Assembly (NCBI RefSeq): GCF_000758665.1
Contig: NZ_CP009285.1
Span: forward strand, 3,844,001 to 3,908,000
DNA: 64,000 bases
DNA from: Paenibacillus borealis
GTDB lineage: Bacteria; Bacillota; Bacilli; Paenibacillales; Paenibacillaceae
Direction of reading: 5' to 3'
A model generated the notes under the pieces. The model saw only the letters and a list, made by a program, of their open reading frames with translations. It made no database searches and was not told the origin of the DNA. Of the stretch, positions 42,224 to 50,811 are shown piece after piece (position 1 is the stretch's first letter; every line of letters starts with the position of its first letter). Made by a program: the position numbers and the translations under genes.

Positions 42224-43215
42224 GCAGCGCACCTGCAATTGATGCTAACGCCCTGACCAAGGAATATAATAACGGACGCGGTTGCCGGGATGTTACCATC
42301 ACTGTGGGGAAAGGGGAAGCCTTTGGCTTCCTCGGCCCCAACGGCGCCGGCAAGAGTACCTTCGTCAAAATGCTGGTGGGACTCATCTCACCAACTGGCG
42401 GGAATGCTTCCATACTGGGTCATCCGCTGGGTTCTCTTGAAGCGAAAGCCAAGATTGGTTACTTGCCGGAGCTATACCGTTATCAGGAGTGGCTGACAGG
42501 AGAAGAGGTAGTCAGACTGCATGCCAGGCTATGCCGGATCGAGAGGACATTGGCGGATAAAAGGATTCCGCAGCTCTTGCAGGAGGTTGGCATCGGGCAG
42601 CGCGGGAAGGACCGGGTGAAGCATTATTCCAAGGGAATGCAGCAGCGGCTGGGACTGGCCTGTGCGCTGGTCAATGAGCCGGAGCTTATTTTTCTCGATG
42701 AGCCTTCATCAGCCCTTGATCCAATCGGGAGAATGGAAGTGCGGATGATTCTGGAGCGGCTGAAGGAGCGCGGGATCACGATTTTTCTCAACTCACATTT
42801 GCTTGAGGATGTTGAAGTGCTGTGCGACCGGATGGCTCTGCTTAATAACGGGGCGGTCCTGCGGCACGGCAAAGTATCAGAGATGCTGAGCCAGCGGACC
42901 CGCTGGCAGTTCAAAGTGGGCGGCTACACGCCTTTTTTGCTGTCCTGGCTGAATGAGCACACGGGGCTAAACATCAGACACTCGGATGCTGGAGCTGAAA
43001 GAACGGAGCAGGGAAACGGACAAGAACCGGAAGCTGGCAGCAGTGTCGTGTGGCTGGAAGCAGAATTGGATAACGAAGAGCAGGCGGGCTGGCTGAACGG
43101 ACTTATTGTGGAGCAGGGGATGACTTTATATGAAGTAACCCGCAAAAAAGAGCGGCTGGAGGAGTGGTTCATGGATGCTGTGTCCGGACTCAGCCATAGG
43201 GGGGAACGCGAATGA
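42220..43215 (+). CDS. ABC transporter ATP-binding protein
   Basis: A 331-residue ATPase of the ABC-2/drug exporter class. Walker A is G-P-N-G-A-G-K-S-T, the signature is Y-S-K-G-M-Q-Q-R (SGGQ-like variant) and Walker B L-I-F-L-D-E-P-S-S-A-L-D-P, as in the NosF/CcmA subgroup. It overlaps the anti-sigma gene and the permease by 4 bp each, so all are translated as one unit. The substrate is not known; export of an antimicrobial or envelope repair is possible. Confidence 0.9.
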   Translation: MSSAPAIDANALTKEYNNGRGCRDVTITVGKGEAFGFLGPNGAGKSTFVKMLVGLISPTGGNASILGHPLGSLEAKAKIGYLPELYRYQEWLTGEEVVRLHARLCRIERTLADKRIPQLLQEVGIGQRGKDRVKHYSKGMQQRLGLACALVNEPELIFLDEPSSALDPIGRMEVRMILERLKERGITIFLNSHLLEDVEVLCDRMALLNNGAVLRHGKVSEMLSQRTRWQFKVGGYTPFLLSWLNEHTGLNIRHSDAGAERTEQGNGQEPEAGSSVVWLEAELDNEEQAGWLNGLIVEQGMTLYEVTRKKERLEEWFMDAVSGLSHRGERE

Positions 43216-44093
43216 GCACCATCCTTGCGATGACCTGGAAGGAAATGCTGCGCAAAAAGGTGATGCTGCTGACCCTGCTGCTTACATTTGTATTTCTGAT
43301 CGCCTTCTGGTTTGTGGCCGATACGGTTGGAAAGAATAACCCGGGAGCAGGTTCAGTACATAACGGGAGCGAGCTGATCACACGATTTACTAACGGTGCC
43401 TTTATCCTTAGTCTGGGTTTCTTCTTCGGCGCATTTGTCATCGCCTTTCTGGCAATCTTCAGCTCGTTCTCGGTGATTGCCGGAGAAGCCGAGCAGGGTG
43501 TCATGCAGGCATTACTGCCCCGGCCGCTGCCGCGCTGGAAATGGTATCTCGGACGCTGGCTCGGCTTCGTAACGCTGGGCGTAGCTTATGCTTTCATTCT
43601 ATTTCTGGCTATCCTGCTGATCACAAGCTTCCATGCGAGTGTTCCCAAAGATCCGGCAGCACTAGTGAAGTCATTTCTTCTGTTTGCTTCTGTGGTTCCA
43701 TTGTTAATCTGCGTGTCCATGCTGGGTTCAGGGATCTTCTCGGCGCTGGGGAACGGCGTATTCATGACGATGCTCTATGGGGCTGGGTTTCTGGGAGGAA
43801 TGCTTGATAAGCTTAGCGGATCACTGCGGCTGGAGAATGATGCGCTGAATGTGCTGCATAATTTGACCGGAATCATTTCAATGCTGATGCCGGCGGATGC
43901 TTTGCAGCGGAGAATGACCGCCGAGCTGTTCAGTCTGAATGAGATTGGCGGTCTTGTTTCGCTTAGTAACGGCGGACTCAGCATCATTAATATCAGTGCG
44001 TACCCGTCAGTGTCATTCATCGTTTATGCTGTGTGTTATACCATAATTGCATTTGCGGTAGGAATTCTGCATTTTCAGCGCAAAGATTTATAA
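43212..44093 (+). CDS. ABC-2 type permease
   Basis: A 293-residue membrane protein with six hydrophobic segments and the NosY-like block S-V-I-A-G-E-A-E-Q-G-V-M-Q-A-L-L-P-R-P. It pairs with the ATPase gene it overlaps (ATGA). Last gene of the sigma operon, ended by a strong terminator. Confidence 0.88.
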   Translation: MSTILAMTWKEMLRKKVMLLTLLLTFVFLIAFWFVADTVGKNNPGAGSVHNGSELITRFTNGAFILSLGFFFGAFVIAFLAIFSSFSVIAGEAEQGVMQALLPRPLPRWKWYLGRWLGFVTLGVAYAFILFLAILLITSFHASVPKDPAALVKSFLLFASVVPLLICVSMLGSGIFSALGNGVFMTMLYGAGFLGGMLDKLSGSLRLENDALNVLHNLTGIISMLMPADALQRRMTAELFSLNEIGGLVSLSNGGLSIINISAYPSVSFIVYAVCYTIIAFAVGILHFQRKDL

Positions 44094-44104
44094 GACAAAC
44101 AAAC

Positions 44105-44150
44105 AGCGCCCTCAAAGTTTCCTGGTTAAGGAACTTCAGGGGCGCTATTT
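44105..44150. terminator. Bidirectional terminator between convergent genes
   Basis: AGCGCCCTCAAAGTTTCC (44105-44122) pairs with GGAACTTCAGGGGCGCT (44130-44146) with few mismatches. A and T tracts lie on either side. Confidence 0.88.
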
Positions 44151-44167
44151 GGCATGCAAGCCGGCAA

Positions 44168-44494
44168 TCATTTGGTCACGCCAATCTCGATCCAATCCGT
44201 GGACCAGGTGCCGATTTCACCAAGAATGGGAGCCAGTGCCGTGCCTTTGTCGGTTAACGAATACTCAATACGCACAGGCATTTCAGGATATACCGTGCGC
44301 TGAATAATGCCTTCGTTCTCCATTTCCTTCAGCCGGTCAGACAGTACTTTGCCGCTTAGATTGGATAAGCAATGCTCGATTTCCCCGAATCGCCGCGGAC
44401 CATCCATCAGTACGAACACGATAAGAGCAACCCAACGTTTACTAAGCACATCGACCGCTTTCTCGAAGCGTGGACACATTTCGAAGTTGTTCAT
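44168..44494 (-). CDS. HxlR/YodB-type transcriptional regulator
   Basis: A 108-residue winged-helix protein: C-P-R-F-E-K-A-V-D-V-L-S-K-R-W near the start, R-R-F-G-E-I-E, and L-S-D-R-L-K-E-M-E-N-E-G-I-I-Q-R. The N-terminal cysteine (residue 7) is in the place of the redox-sensing Cys6 of Bacillus YodB/CatR, which respond to quinones and diamide. The ATG at 44494 follows GAGGTGATG. It diverges from the GTP cyclohydrolase II gene, which it may control. Confidence 0.88.
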   Translation of the reverse strand: MNNFEMCPRFEKAVDVLSKRWVALIVFVLMDGPRRFGEIEHCLSNLSGKVLSDRLKEMENEGIIQRTVYPEMPVRIEYSLTDKGTALAPILGEIGTWSTDWIEIGVTK

Positions 44495-44523
44495 TAGCAT
44501 CACCTCAACATTCATTATATCAT

Positions 44524-44613
44524 AAACTTACAATAAGTAATCATAAATATTTATATATATATTATAACTTGACGAACTTATATTACAATGATAAACTAAC
44601 TTACAAATAGTTA
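44524..44613. promoter_or_regulatory. Two HxlR-type operator candidates and a promoter
   Basis: AACTTACAATAAGTAA begins at about 44525 and AACTTACAAATAGTTA at about 44598; each has a TTAC / GTAA-like dyad and they are near-direct repeats. TTGACG lies at 44569-44574, with a weak GATAAA -10 at 44590-44595, so the second site would cover the start of transcription. Confidence 0.5.
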
Positions 44614-44651
44614 CTAGTGCAAAACGTGAATATTTAAATTTAATGAACCAG

Positions 44652-44717
44652 GCATAGGCTATTACGCATTATTTAGGGAAAAGTTGCATGGCCTGCGCAT
44701 ACCAACTAAGCCTATGC
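44652..44717 (+). other. Inverted repeat in the GTP cyclohydrolase II leader
   Basis: GCATAGGCT (44652-44660) and AGCCTATGC (44709-44717) are a perfect 9-bp inverted repeat with a 48-nt loop. The right arm overlaps the beginning of the shared leader element. Confidence 0.5.
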
Positions 44718-44787
44718 TTCCGAAGCGAGCTTTGCGACAGCAGTTCGGAGAAGCTTATGCTATCAAAACTTTTAGGACGGTGCACTC
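44714..44787 (+). promoter_or_regulatory. Leader element of the GTP cyclohydrolase II gene (copy B)
   Basis: The 74 nt from ATGCTTCCG to the start codon have the same length and order of motifs as the ftsY leader: ATGCTT-n-CGAAGCGAG at the 5' end and AAAACTTTTAGGA at the ribosome site. TCCGAA (44719-44724) can pair with TTCGGA (44744-44749). Confidence 0.6.
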
Positions 44788-45570
44788 ATGATCAAACCCG
44801 ATATTCTTTCCATACTACAGAACAAAATCAAACGGATCTCAATGGATGATTCCACGAATATACTGGTTGGTCCCATTACCTTACCTGTGAACCTCGACGG
44901 GGAGACCGTTACCTTCAAATGGTACAGCTGGCTGAAAGTGACGGATGAAGAGCTTCAGCAAGCGGAGGGTAAAGAAGCAACAGAACTGCTCATCAGCCGC
45001 CTGTCTTCAATGAACCTTGCGGATGGGCAACAGTCAAGCGTTCTTGTCTATGGGGATTTCGAGAACTCCGACGAAGCGCTGATCCGGATGCACAGCATTT
45101 GCCATACCGGCGATATTTTTGGCAGCAAACGCTGTGATTGCGGCTTCCAGCTGCACACATCGATGAAGATGATTGCCCAGCATGGTTCCGGAGCACTCTT
45201 TTACCTGGCTAATCATGAGGGACGAGGCATCGGCTTGTTCAGCAAAGCGATGGCTTATATTTTGCAGGAAGAAGGATATGATACTGTTGAAGCTAATCTG
45301 GAGCTGGGCTTTGCCGACGATTCCAGAGATTACACAGACGCGATCAGCGTGCTTCAGCACCTGCGCAGCAAACCGGTAACCTTGATCACCAACAATCCGA
45401 AGAAGATGGAAGCTTTGAGAGCTGCCGGAATGAACACGGTCAAAAGAGTGCCGCTGTGGGGCGACGTTTCGGTCTTCAACGAAAAGTATCTGCGGACCAA
45501 AGTGACCCGCTCCGGCCATTTAGAGGCAGTGCAGAGCGCGGATTTTTTTGAAGGCAGAGTAGCCAAATAA
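44788..45570 (+). CDS. ribA: GTP cyclohydrolase II
   Basis: A 260-residue enzyme of the RibA family: zinc site C-H-T-G-D-I-F-G-S-K-R-C-D-C-G, then N-H-E-G-R-G-I-G-L and L-I-T-N-N-P-K-K-M-E-A-L. It converts GTP to the first pyrimidine intermediate of riboflavin synthesis. It has no DHBP synthase domain, so it is a stand-alone copy rather than the ribBA fusion of the main rib operon. This suggests a conditional or specialised role, perhaps under the divergent HxlR protein. No FMN riboswitch is seen upstream. Confidence 0.9.
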   Translation: MIKPDILSILQNKIKRISMDDSTNILVGPITLPVNLDGETVTFKWYSWLKVTDEELQQAEGKEATELLISRLSSMNLADGQQSSVLVYGDFENSDEALIRMHSICHTGDIFGSKRCDCGFQLHTSMKMIAQHGSGALFYLANHEGRGIGLFSKAMAYILQEEGYDTVEANLELGFADDSRDYTDAISVLQHLRSKPVTLITNNPKKMEALRAAGMNTVKRVPLWGDVSVFNEKYLRTKVTRSGHLEAVQSADFFEGRVAK

Positions 45571-45680
45571 ATCAGCCGGAACACGGCGAAGTGAAATGGC
45601 AAGGGAAATAGGTAGTACTTTTGCATTCATTACATTATAATGGGGTACTGAACCCAATACTTAGCTTAGTGAGGTAACCT

Positions 45681-46736
45681 ATGAATGCTATTCAAGTGCA
45701 GGACTTGCGCAAGACATTTAAAGTCCAAAAAAACCGCGAGGGCCTCAAAGGGGCCTTCGCTGATTTGTTTAAACGGCAATATTCCGAAGTGACCGCAGTG
45801 AAGGACATTTCGTTCAGTATTCCCGAAGGCGAAATATGCGGATACATCGGGGAGAACGGGGCCGGCAAATCGACCACGATCAAAATGCTCACCGGGATAC
45901 TCGTACCCACCGCCGGCAGTCTTTCTGTAGGCGGCTTCGTGCCGTATGCGGAACGGGAGAAGTTCGTGCAGAACATCGGAGTCGTATTCGGCCAGCGCAG
46001 CCAGCTCTGGTGGGATATCGGTGTCATCGAATCCTTCCAGCTGCTGCGCAAGGTGTACCGGGTCTCCGAGCAGGATTTCAAAAAACGGCTGGATGAGCTA
46101 GTCGAGCGGCTGGAGCTGCAGGATCTGCTGAACCGTCCGGTACGCAAGCTCAGTCTCGGTCAGCGGATGCGCTGCGAGCTTGTGGCTGCGCTGCTGCACA
46201 ATCCGTCCATTCTGTTTCTGGATGAGCCGACGATCGGCCTTGATATTGTAGTGAAGTCAGAGATTCGTGAATTCCTCAAGGATATGAACCGTGAGCATGG
46301 CACAACCATTCTGCTGACTACACATGACCTCCAGGATATCGAAGCGCTGTGTTCGCGGGTTATCATGCTTGATGACGGGCGGATTATCTATGACGGGGGT
46401 CTGGAGGATCTCAAGCAGCGGTGGGGAACAGGACGTGAAGTGCAGTTCCAGTTCGGTACTGCTACGAAGCTGCAGCAGCTGGTGCAGTGGACACAGGGGA
46501 TGCCGGTTACCTGGACAGCTGAGAATGAGCTTGGTGCCAAGGTATGGATTCCGCTGGAGCTGAATGTATCGGATGTACTGGGCCGGGTGGTTGGACAGGC
46601 AGATATTACCGATATCAAAATCATTGAAACAAATACGGACGATATTGTCCGCAGTATTTATCAGTCAGGTTCCGCAGACAAGCCGGAAGAGAAGATCGCA
46701 GCACTCAGTGATGAGAAAGAGGTTGTCCATGTCTGA
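45681..46736 (+). CDS. ABC exporter ATP-binding protein (ABC-2 family)
   Basis: A 351-residue ATPase: Walker A G-E-N-G-A-G-K-S-T, signature L-S-L-G-Q-R-M-R, Walker B L-F-L-D-E-P-T-I-G-L-D, and the N-terminal block D-L-F-K-R-Q-Y-S-E-V-T-A-V-K-D-I typical of ATPases paired with DUF990-like permeases. First gene of a three-gene exporter operon; its end overlaps the first permease by 8 bp. The substrate is unknown. Confidence 0.9.
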   Translation: MNAIQVQDLRKTFKVQKNREGLKGAFADLFKRQYSEVTAVKDISFSIPEGEICGYIGENGAGKSTTIKMLTGILVPTAGSLSVGGFVPYAEREKFVQNIGVVFGQRSQLWWDIGVIESFQLLRKVYRVSEQDFKKRLDELVERLELQDLLNRPVRKLSLGQRMRCELVAALLHNPSILFLDEPTIGLDIVVKSEIREFLKDMNREHGTTILLTTHDLQDIEALCSRVIMLDDGRIIYDGGLEDLKQRWGTGREVQFQFGTATKLQQLVQWTQGMPVTWTAENELGAKVWIPLELNVSDVLGRVVGQADITDIKIIETNTDDIVRSIYQSGSADKPEEKIAALSDEKEVVHV

Positions 46737-47601
46737 GCAGCTTAATGGTGCAGTTGCCTCCTCCGGAGGCTCTTCAGGCGGTTCTGGAGAGAACGGCCGC
46801 AGGCTGCTGCTCGGCGCTTATTTCGATTTCATCCGCATCCGCTTCCTGACCATGCTGGCATACCGCATTAATTACTACTCAGGAATCCTGATCTACACGC
46901 TGAATATCGGGGTTAACTATTTCACCTGGAAAGCTATTTATGGCAACGGGGAGTCCCTCGGCGGCTTTACCGGAGCACAGATGACTACCTATGTGGCCGT
47001 CTCGTGGATGGCACGGGCCTTCTATTTCAATAACCTGGACAGGGAGATTTCTACCGATATCCGCGACGGGAGCATAGCGATTCAGTTCATCCGCCCTTAT
47101 AACTATGTACTGGTCAAAATGATGCAGGGGCTTGGGGAAGGACTGTTCCGCTTCATGATGCTGATGATCCCGGGTATGGTGATTGCCATTCTGCTGTTTC
47201 CGGTGCAGCTGCCGACAGAACCTTCGGCCTGGATCGGCTTCCTGGTGATGCTCTTCTTCAGCTTCCTGATCAGTTCGCAGATCAATATCATAACAGGGCT
47301 GTCTGCATTCTTCGTCGAGAATAATGAGGGGATGATGCGCATGAAGCGTGTTATCGTCGACCTGTTCTCCGGCCTCATCGTACCGATTACGCTGTTCCCG
47401 GGCTGGTTATCGTCCATTCTTAAGGTTCTGCCCTTTCAAGCCATCACATATCTGCCGGGGTCTGTATTCACAGGCCGTGTGCAGGGAGTGGGCATTTGGA
47501 ATGTGCTGGGCATCCAGGTGATCTGGTTCCTGGTCCTGCTGGTTCCGATTGTCTGGCTATATCACGCAGCGCGCCAGCGGCTGTTCGTGCAGGGAGGTTG
47601 A
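46729..47601 (+). CDS. ABC-2 permease subunit A (DUF990-like)
   Basis: A 290-residue membrane protein with about six transmembrane segments and the family features Y-R-I-N-Y-Y-S-G, S-T-D-I-R-D-G-S-I-A and P-Y-N-Y. A Gly/Ser-rich stretch of about 15 residues precedes the first helix. The ATG at 46729 follows AAGAGGTTG and overlaps the ATPase gene. Confidence 0.87.
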   Translation: MSEQLNGAVASSGGSSGGSGENGRRLLLGAYFDFIRIRFLTMLAYRINYYSGILIYTLNIGVNYFTWKAIYGNGESLGGFTGAQMTTYVAVSWMARAFYFNNLDREISTDIRDGSIAIQFIRPYNYVLVKMMQGLGEGLFRFMMLMIPGMVIAILLFPVQLPTEPSAWIGFLVMLFFSFLISSQINIITGLSAFFVENNEGMMRMKRVIVDLFSGLIVPITLFPGWLSSILKVLPFQAITYLPGSVFTGRVQGVGIWNVLGIQVIWFLVLLVPIVWLYHAARQRLFVQGG

Positions 47602-47607
47602 GCCGGA

Positions 47608-48393
47608 ATGTACTATTTGGGCTTGTTAATTGAATATCTGAAAAATTATATGAAGACACGGTTAACCTACCGCGCTGATTTCTGGGTGGAGGTGGTTTCC
47701 GATCTGCTCTTCCAGGCAACGAACTTTATCTTCATTCTTGTCATTTTCATGCATACTGACAGCCTGGGCGGCTGGAATCAGAACGAAGTGGTATTCGTCT
47801 ACGGCTTCTTCATGGTGCCGTTCGGCGTGTTCAGCTGCTTCGTGAATATGTGGGGCTTCAGTGAGCGTTATATCGTCAAAGGCGAGATGGACCGCATTCT
47901 GACCCGTCCGGCGCATAACCTGTTCCAGATCTTCCTGGAGAATGTAGATCCGCCGTCCCTTGTGGGTTCCTTCATCGGACTGATTGTTATGGCCATCAGC
48001 GGCAGCAATCTGGGTCTGCCGTTCGAATGGTGGACCATTCCGATGCTGATTATCCTGACACTCAGTGCGGTAGCGATCTATACCGGCATCTATACGACAC
48101 TGACTTCGTTGTCGTTCTACTCCGATGCGCCGACCGGTATTCTGCCGCTGATGTATAACATCCAGACCTACGGCCGTTATCCGGTTACGATCTACAACCG
48201 GGCGATTCAGGTGCTGCTCACCTGGATCATCCCGTTTGCTTTTGTCGGGATCTATCCGGCAGCCCTGTTCCTTCACCGTGATGAGATGAAGGGGATGGCG
48301 CTGCTGACCCCGGTGGTGGGTGCGGTGTTCCTCGGCATCGGCCTGATGGCCTGGAGCTATGGGGTTAAGCGGTATAAAGGTGCGGGATCCTAA
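47608..48393 (+). CDS. ABC-2 permease subunit B
   Basis: A 261-residue membrane protein homologous to the preceding permease (Y-R-A-D-F-W-V-E; K-G-E-M-D-R-I-L-T-R-P), so the transporter probably has a heterodimeric membrane part. It follows by 6 bp. A terminator comes 26 bp after its stop. Confidence 0.87.
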   Translation: MYYLGLLIEYLKNYMKTRLTYRADFWVEVVSDLLFQATNFIFILVIFMHTDSLGGWNQNEVVFVYGFFMVPFGVFSCFVNMWGFSERYIVKGEMDRILTRPAHNLFQIFLENVDPPSLVGSFIGLIVMAISGSNLGLPFEWWTIPMLIILTLSAVAIYTGIYTTLTSLSFYSDAPTGILPLMYNIQTYGRYPVTIYNRAIQVLLTWIIPFAFVGIYPAALFLHRDEMKGMALLTPVVGAVFLGIGLMAWSYGVKRYKGAGS

Positions 48394-48418
48394 GGGAATC
48401 CGCAAAGAAAATCATACT

Positions 48419-48466
48419 GGGTCGTCCAAGCAGCTATCTATAGGCTGGCAAGGACGGCCTTTTTTG
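48419..48466 (+). terminator. Terminator after the ABC exporter operon
   Basis: GGTCGTCC (48420-48427) and GGACGGCC (48452-48459) pair with one G-U; T6 follows. Confidence 0.8.
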
Positions 48467-48577
48467 TATAGAAAATACTATAATGATGCTCAAAAAATCC
48501 TACCTGCCCCATGAATGAAAGCGCATAATAAGGCTTGAGAGTGAAGCCAGGACAATTACTGTAAAGGGGCAGAAGTG

Positions 48578-49564
48578 ATGAACAATTATACGATAGGCAT
48601 CGATCTGGGCGGAACCAATATTAAAGCGGGACTGTTCAATGAGAATTTCATGGCGGTAGATGAACTGTCCATGCCAACAGAAGCGGCTGCAGGACCGGCT
48701 CATGTGCTGGGGCGGATCAGGTTGGCAGTTACACAGCTTACAGAAGGAAGTGGGATTGATCAGCAGCAGATTGCATGTATGGGCATGGGAATTCCCGGTC
48801 TGCTGGACCCGGAGGAAGGCCTGTCCATTTTTTCGCCTAACTTTCCCGGATGGGAACAAATACATATAGTAAACGAAATGAAACCCTTTTACGATTACCC
48901 GGTCTTCATAGATAATGATGTGCGGGTTAATTTATACGGGGAATGGCAGCAGGGTGCCGGAAAAGGGTGCCGGAATCTCGTGCTGCTCACACTCGGCACC
49001 GGATTAGGCTCGGGCATCGTCCATGACGGCAAGGTGTTGTATGGAACAACCTTCAGCGCTGGTGAAATCGGACATATGAATATGTACCGGCATGGCCGGC
49101 CATGCCGGTGCGGGAGCTCCGGATGCCTTGGAAGGTATGTATCTGCTGTGGGCATGGTCAACACGTTCAAAGAGAAGCTGCTGGAAGGGAAGAGCAGTCT
49201 GATTCAGACTTGGACCAATCAGGATGACGGGCAAATTACCGCAAAGATGATTTCAGAAGCTTATGATCTCGGGGACCGGCTGGCGATCGAAGTCATGCAT
49301 GAAACCGGAGAACTGCTGGGATTCGGCCTGGCTAATGTGATTAATCTGCTAAACCCTGAGCTGATCATTATCGGGGGCGGCATGGCTGCGGCAGGAGACC
49401 GGCTGCTGGGCAGCGTCCGCGACACAGTAAAGGCTCATGCGCTGAAGCTCTCAGGAGGCAAATGCAGGATCGTTCAGGCCGAACTGGGCAGCAGTGCGGG
49501 CACACTTGGAGCAGCGGTATATGCGAATCAGAGACTGAATCCTGAAGTTGTTCAGCGATCATAA
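48578..49564 (+). CDS. ROK family sugar kinase (glucokinase-like)
   Basis: A 328-residue ROK protein: ATP motif I-G-I-D-L-G-G-T-N-I-K-A-G, catalytic I-D-N-D-V-R, and the zinc motif C-R-C-G-S-S-G-C-L-G-R. Without an N-terminal HTH it is a kinase, not a repressor. Glucose or N-acetylglucosamine/mannosamine are possible substrates. The ATG at 48578 follows AAAGGGG; a GTG directly before it is also possible. Confidence 0.88.
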   Translation: MNNYTIGIDLGGTNIKAGLFNENFMAVDELSMPTEAAAGPAHVLGRIRLAVTQLTEGSGIDQQQIACMGMGIPGLLDPEEGLSIFSPNFPGWEQIHIVNEMKPFYDYPVFIDNDVRVNLYGEWQQGAGKGCRNLVLLTLGTGLGSGIVHDGKVLYGTTFSAGEIGHMNMYRHGRPCRCGSSGCLGRYVSAVGMVNTFKEKLLEGKSSLIQTWTNQDDGQITAKMISEAYDLGDRLAIEVMHETGELLGFGLANVINLLNPELIIIGGGMAAAGDRLLGSVRDTVKAHALKLSGGKCRIVQAELGSSAGTLGAAVYANQRLNPEVVQRS

Positions 49565-49690
49565 AGTTAGAGTGCTGCAAAACTATTGAATCGCAATAAT
49601 TCACCATATATACATATTAAAGACCGTAAACGACAATAATCGTCAAATTATCCCAATGAAGACAGTATATTCATCAATGTATACTAATAG

Positions 49691-49855
49691 TATCTTAAGA
49701 ATATTGCAGCAGTTCGATATCATGCAGTTGTTGAGGAAGCGCCCTGCATCCGGTTCTTCAACACTGCCAATCATAATCGCGAGCAGATTGAATGGACCGT
49801 TAAGCTGGTGGCCGAAGGTATTCATACGCTCGATAAGGAGCCGGTAATGTTATGA
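49691..49855 (+). pseudogene. 3' remnant of a lost gene, once coupled to the next gene
   Basis: After a TAG at 49688, an open frame of 54 codons without a start ends at TGA 49853-49855, which overlaps the ATG of the next gene (ATGA). It reads A-P-C-I-R-F-F-N-T-A-N-H-N-R-E-Q-I-E-W-T-V-K-L-V, with the look of a real C-terminal domain, vaguely like the end of fold-type I PLP enzymes. The upstream sequence is A/T-rich and non-coding, so the 5' part has been deleted. Confidence 0.5.
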
Positions 49856-50784
49856 ATCTCGTAATCGGGGGCAATGGCGGTTTGGGCTATTCCATCACCC
49901 AAGAATTACTGTCACGGGGCAAGCTGGTAACTGCTACCTATCATCGTTCTAATGAGGCACTTAGCAGACTGCGGGGACCGCTGCTGACTATTGCTTCACT
50001 GGATATACAGGATGACAAGGGTCTTGCCTCTCTGCTGACAGGAGTAACAACAGTCTACTTCTGTCTTAATGTTCCTTACCAGGAGTGGTACACTATCATG
50101 CCTAAAGCATTGGAACGGTTAACCGGAAGGCTCCATTCCGGGCAGACACTGGTCTTTCCGGGCAATGTCTATGGATACGGCAGATTTCAGTACCTTCCCG
50201 CTGATGAAAATCATCCTAAAGCGGCACTTACCCGCAAGGGCAAGCTTCGCAACCAGCTGGAGGAGCTGCTGATGAAGCAGGCAGCAGAGCACGGCTTCCG
50301 CTATGTCATCCCGCGTTATCCTGACTACTATGGACCCAACGTTACGAACAGGGTATTCGGTCCGATATTCAGCGGAGCGCTGCGGGCCAGAACTATTGCC
50401 TGGCCGGTTAAGCTGGATGTTCCCCATGACCTGGTCTATATCCGCGATGCGGCCAAAGCGGCCGTGCTGCTTGCGGACAGCGGTGAAGAAGGGGAATGGC
50501 ATGTATCCGGCTCCGGGGCGATTGAAGGCCGGCAATTCCTGAATATGATCCAGGATGAAGCAGACAGTCCAAGGAAATGCCGGACACTGCCGGGCTGGGC
50601 AGTCGGTTTGGCCGGTATATTCGACAAAGAAGCTAAGGAATTCCATGAGTTGCTCTATGAATTCGAGTATCCACTGCTGCTGAATGAGAACAAGTTCATG
50701 AAGCGGTTCCCGGAATATTCTCCTACCGCGTATAAGGTAGCGGTGAAAGAAACGTTAGGCTGGTTCCGGGAGCAACAGGAATAG
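49852..50784 (+). CDS. NAD-dependent epimerase/dehydratase family protein
   Basis: A 310-residue extended SDR: I-G-G-N-G-G-L-G-Y-S (G-x-x-G-x-x-G) at the N-terminus, F-P-G-N-V-Y-G-Y-G near residue 103 and Y-I-R-D-A-A-K-A later. The usual Y-x-x-x-K is not obvious, and the substrate is unknown. The ATG overlaps the stop of the upstream gene remnant; the phosphopantetheinyl transferase gene follows after 27 bp. Confidence 0.82.
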   Translation: MNLVIGGNGGLGYSITQELLSRGKLVTATYHRSNEALSRLRGPLLTIASLDIQDDKGLASLLTGVTTVYFCLNVPYQEWYTIMPKALERLTGRLHSGQTLVFPGNVYGYGRFQYLPADENHPKAALTRKGKLRNQLEELLMKQAAEHGFRYVIPRYPDYYGPNVTNRVFGPIFSGALRARTIAWPVKLDVPHDLVYIRDAAKAAVLLADSGEEGEWHVSGSGAIEGRQFLNMIQDEADSPRKCRTLPGWAVGLAGIFDKEAKEFHELLYEFEYPLLLNENKFMKRFPEYSPTAYKVAVKETLGWFREQQE

Positions 50785-50811
50785 GAGAAACGATAGGAGG
50801 CGCTGCCGTTC

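Noticed and set aside
44618..44787. FMN riboswitch before GTP cyclohydrolase II
   Set aside because: The conserved FMN aptamer blocks are not present; the leader instead matches the ftsY leader.
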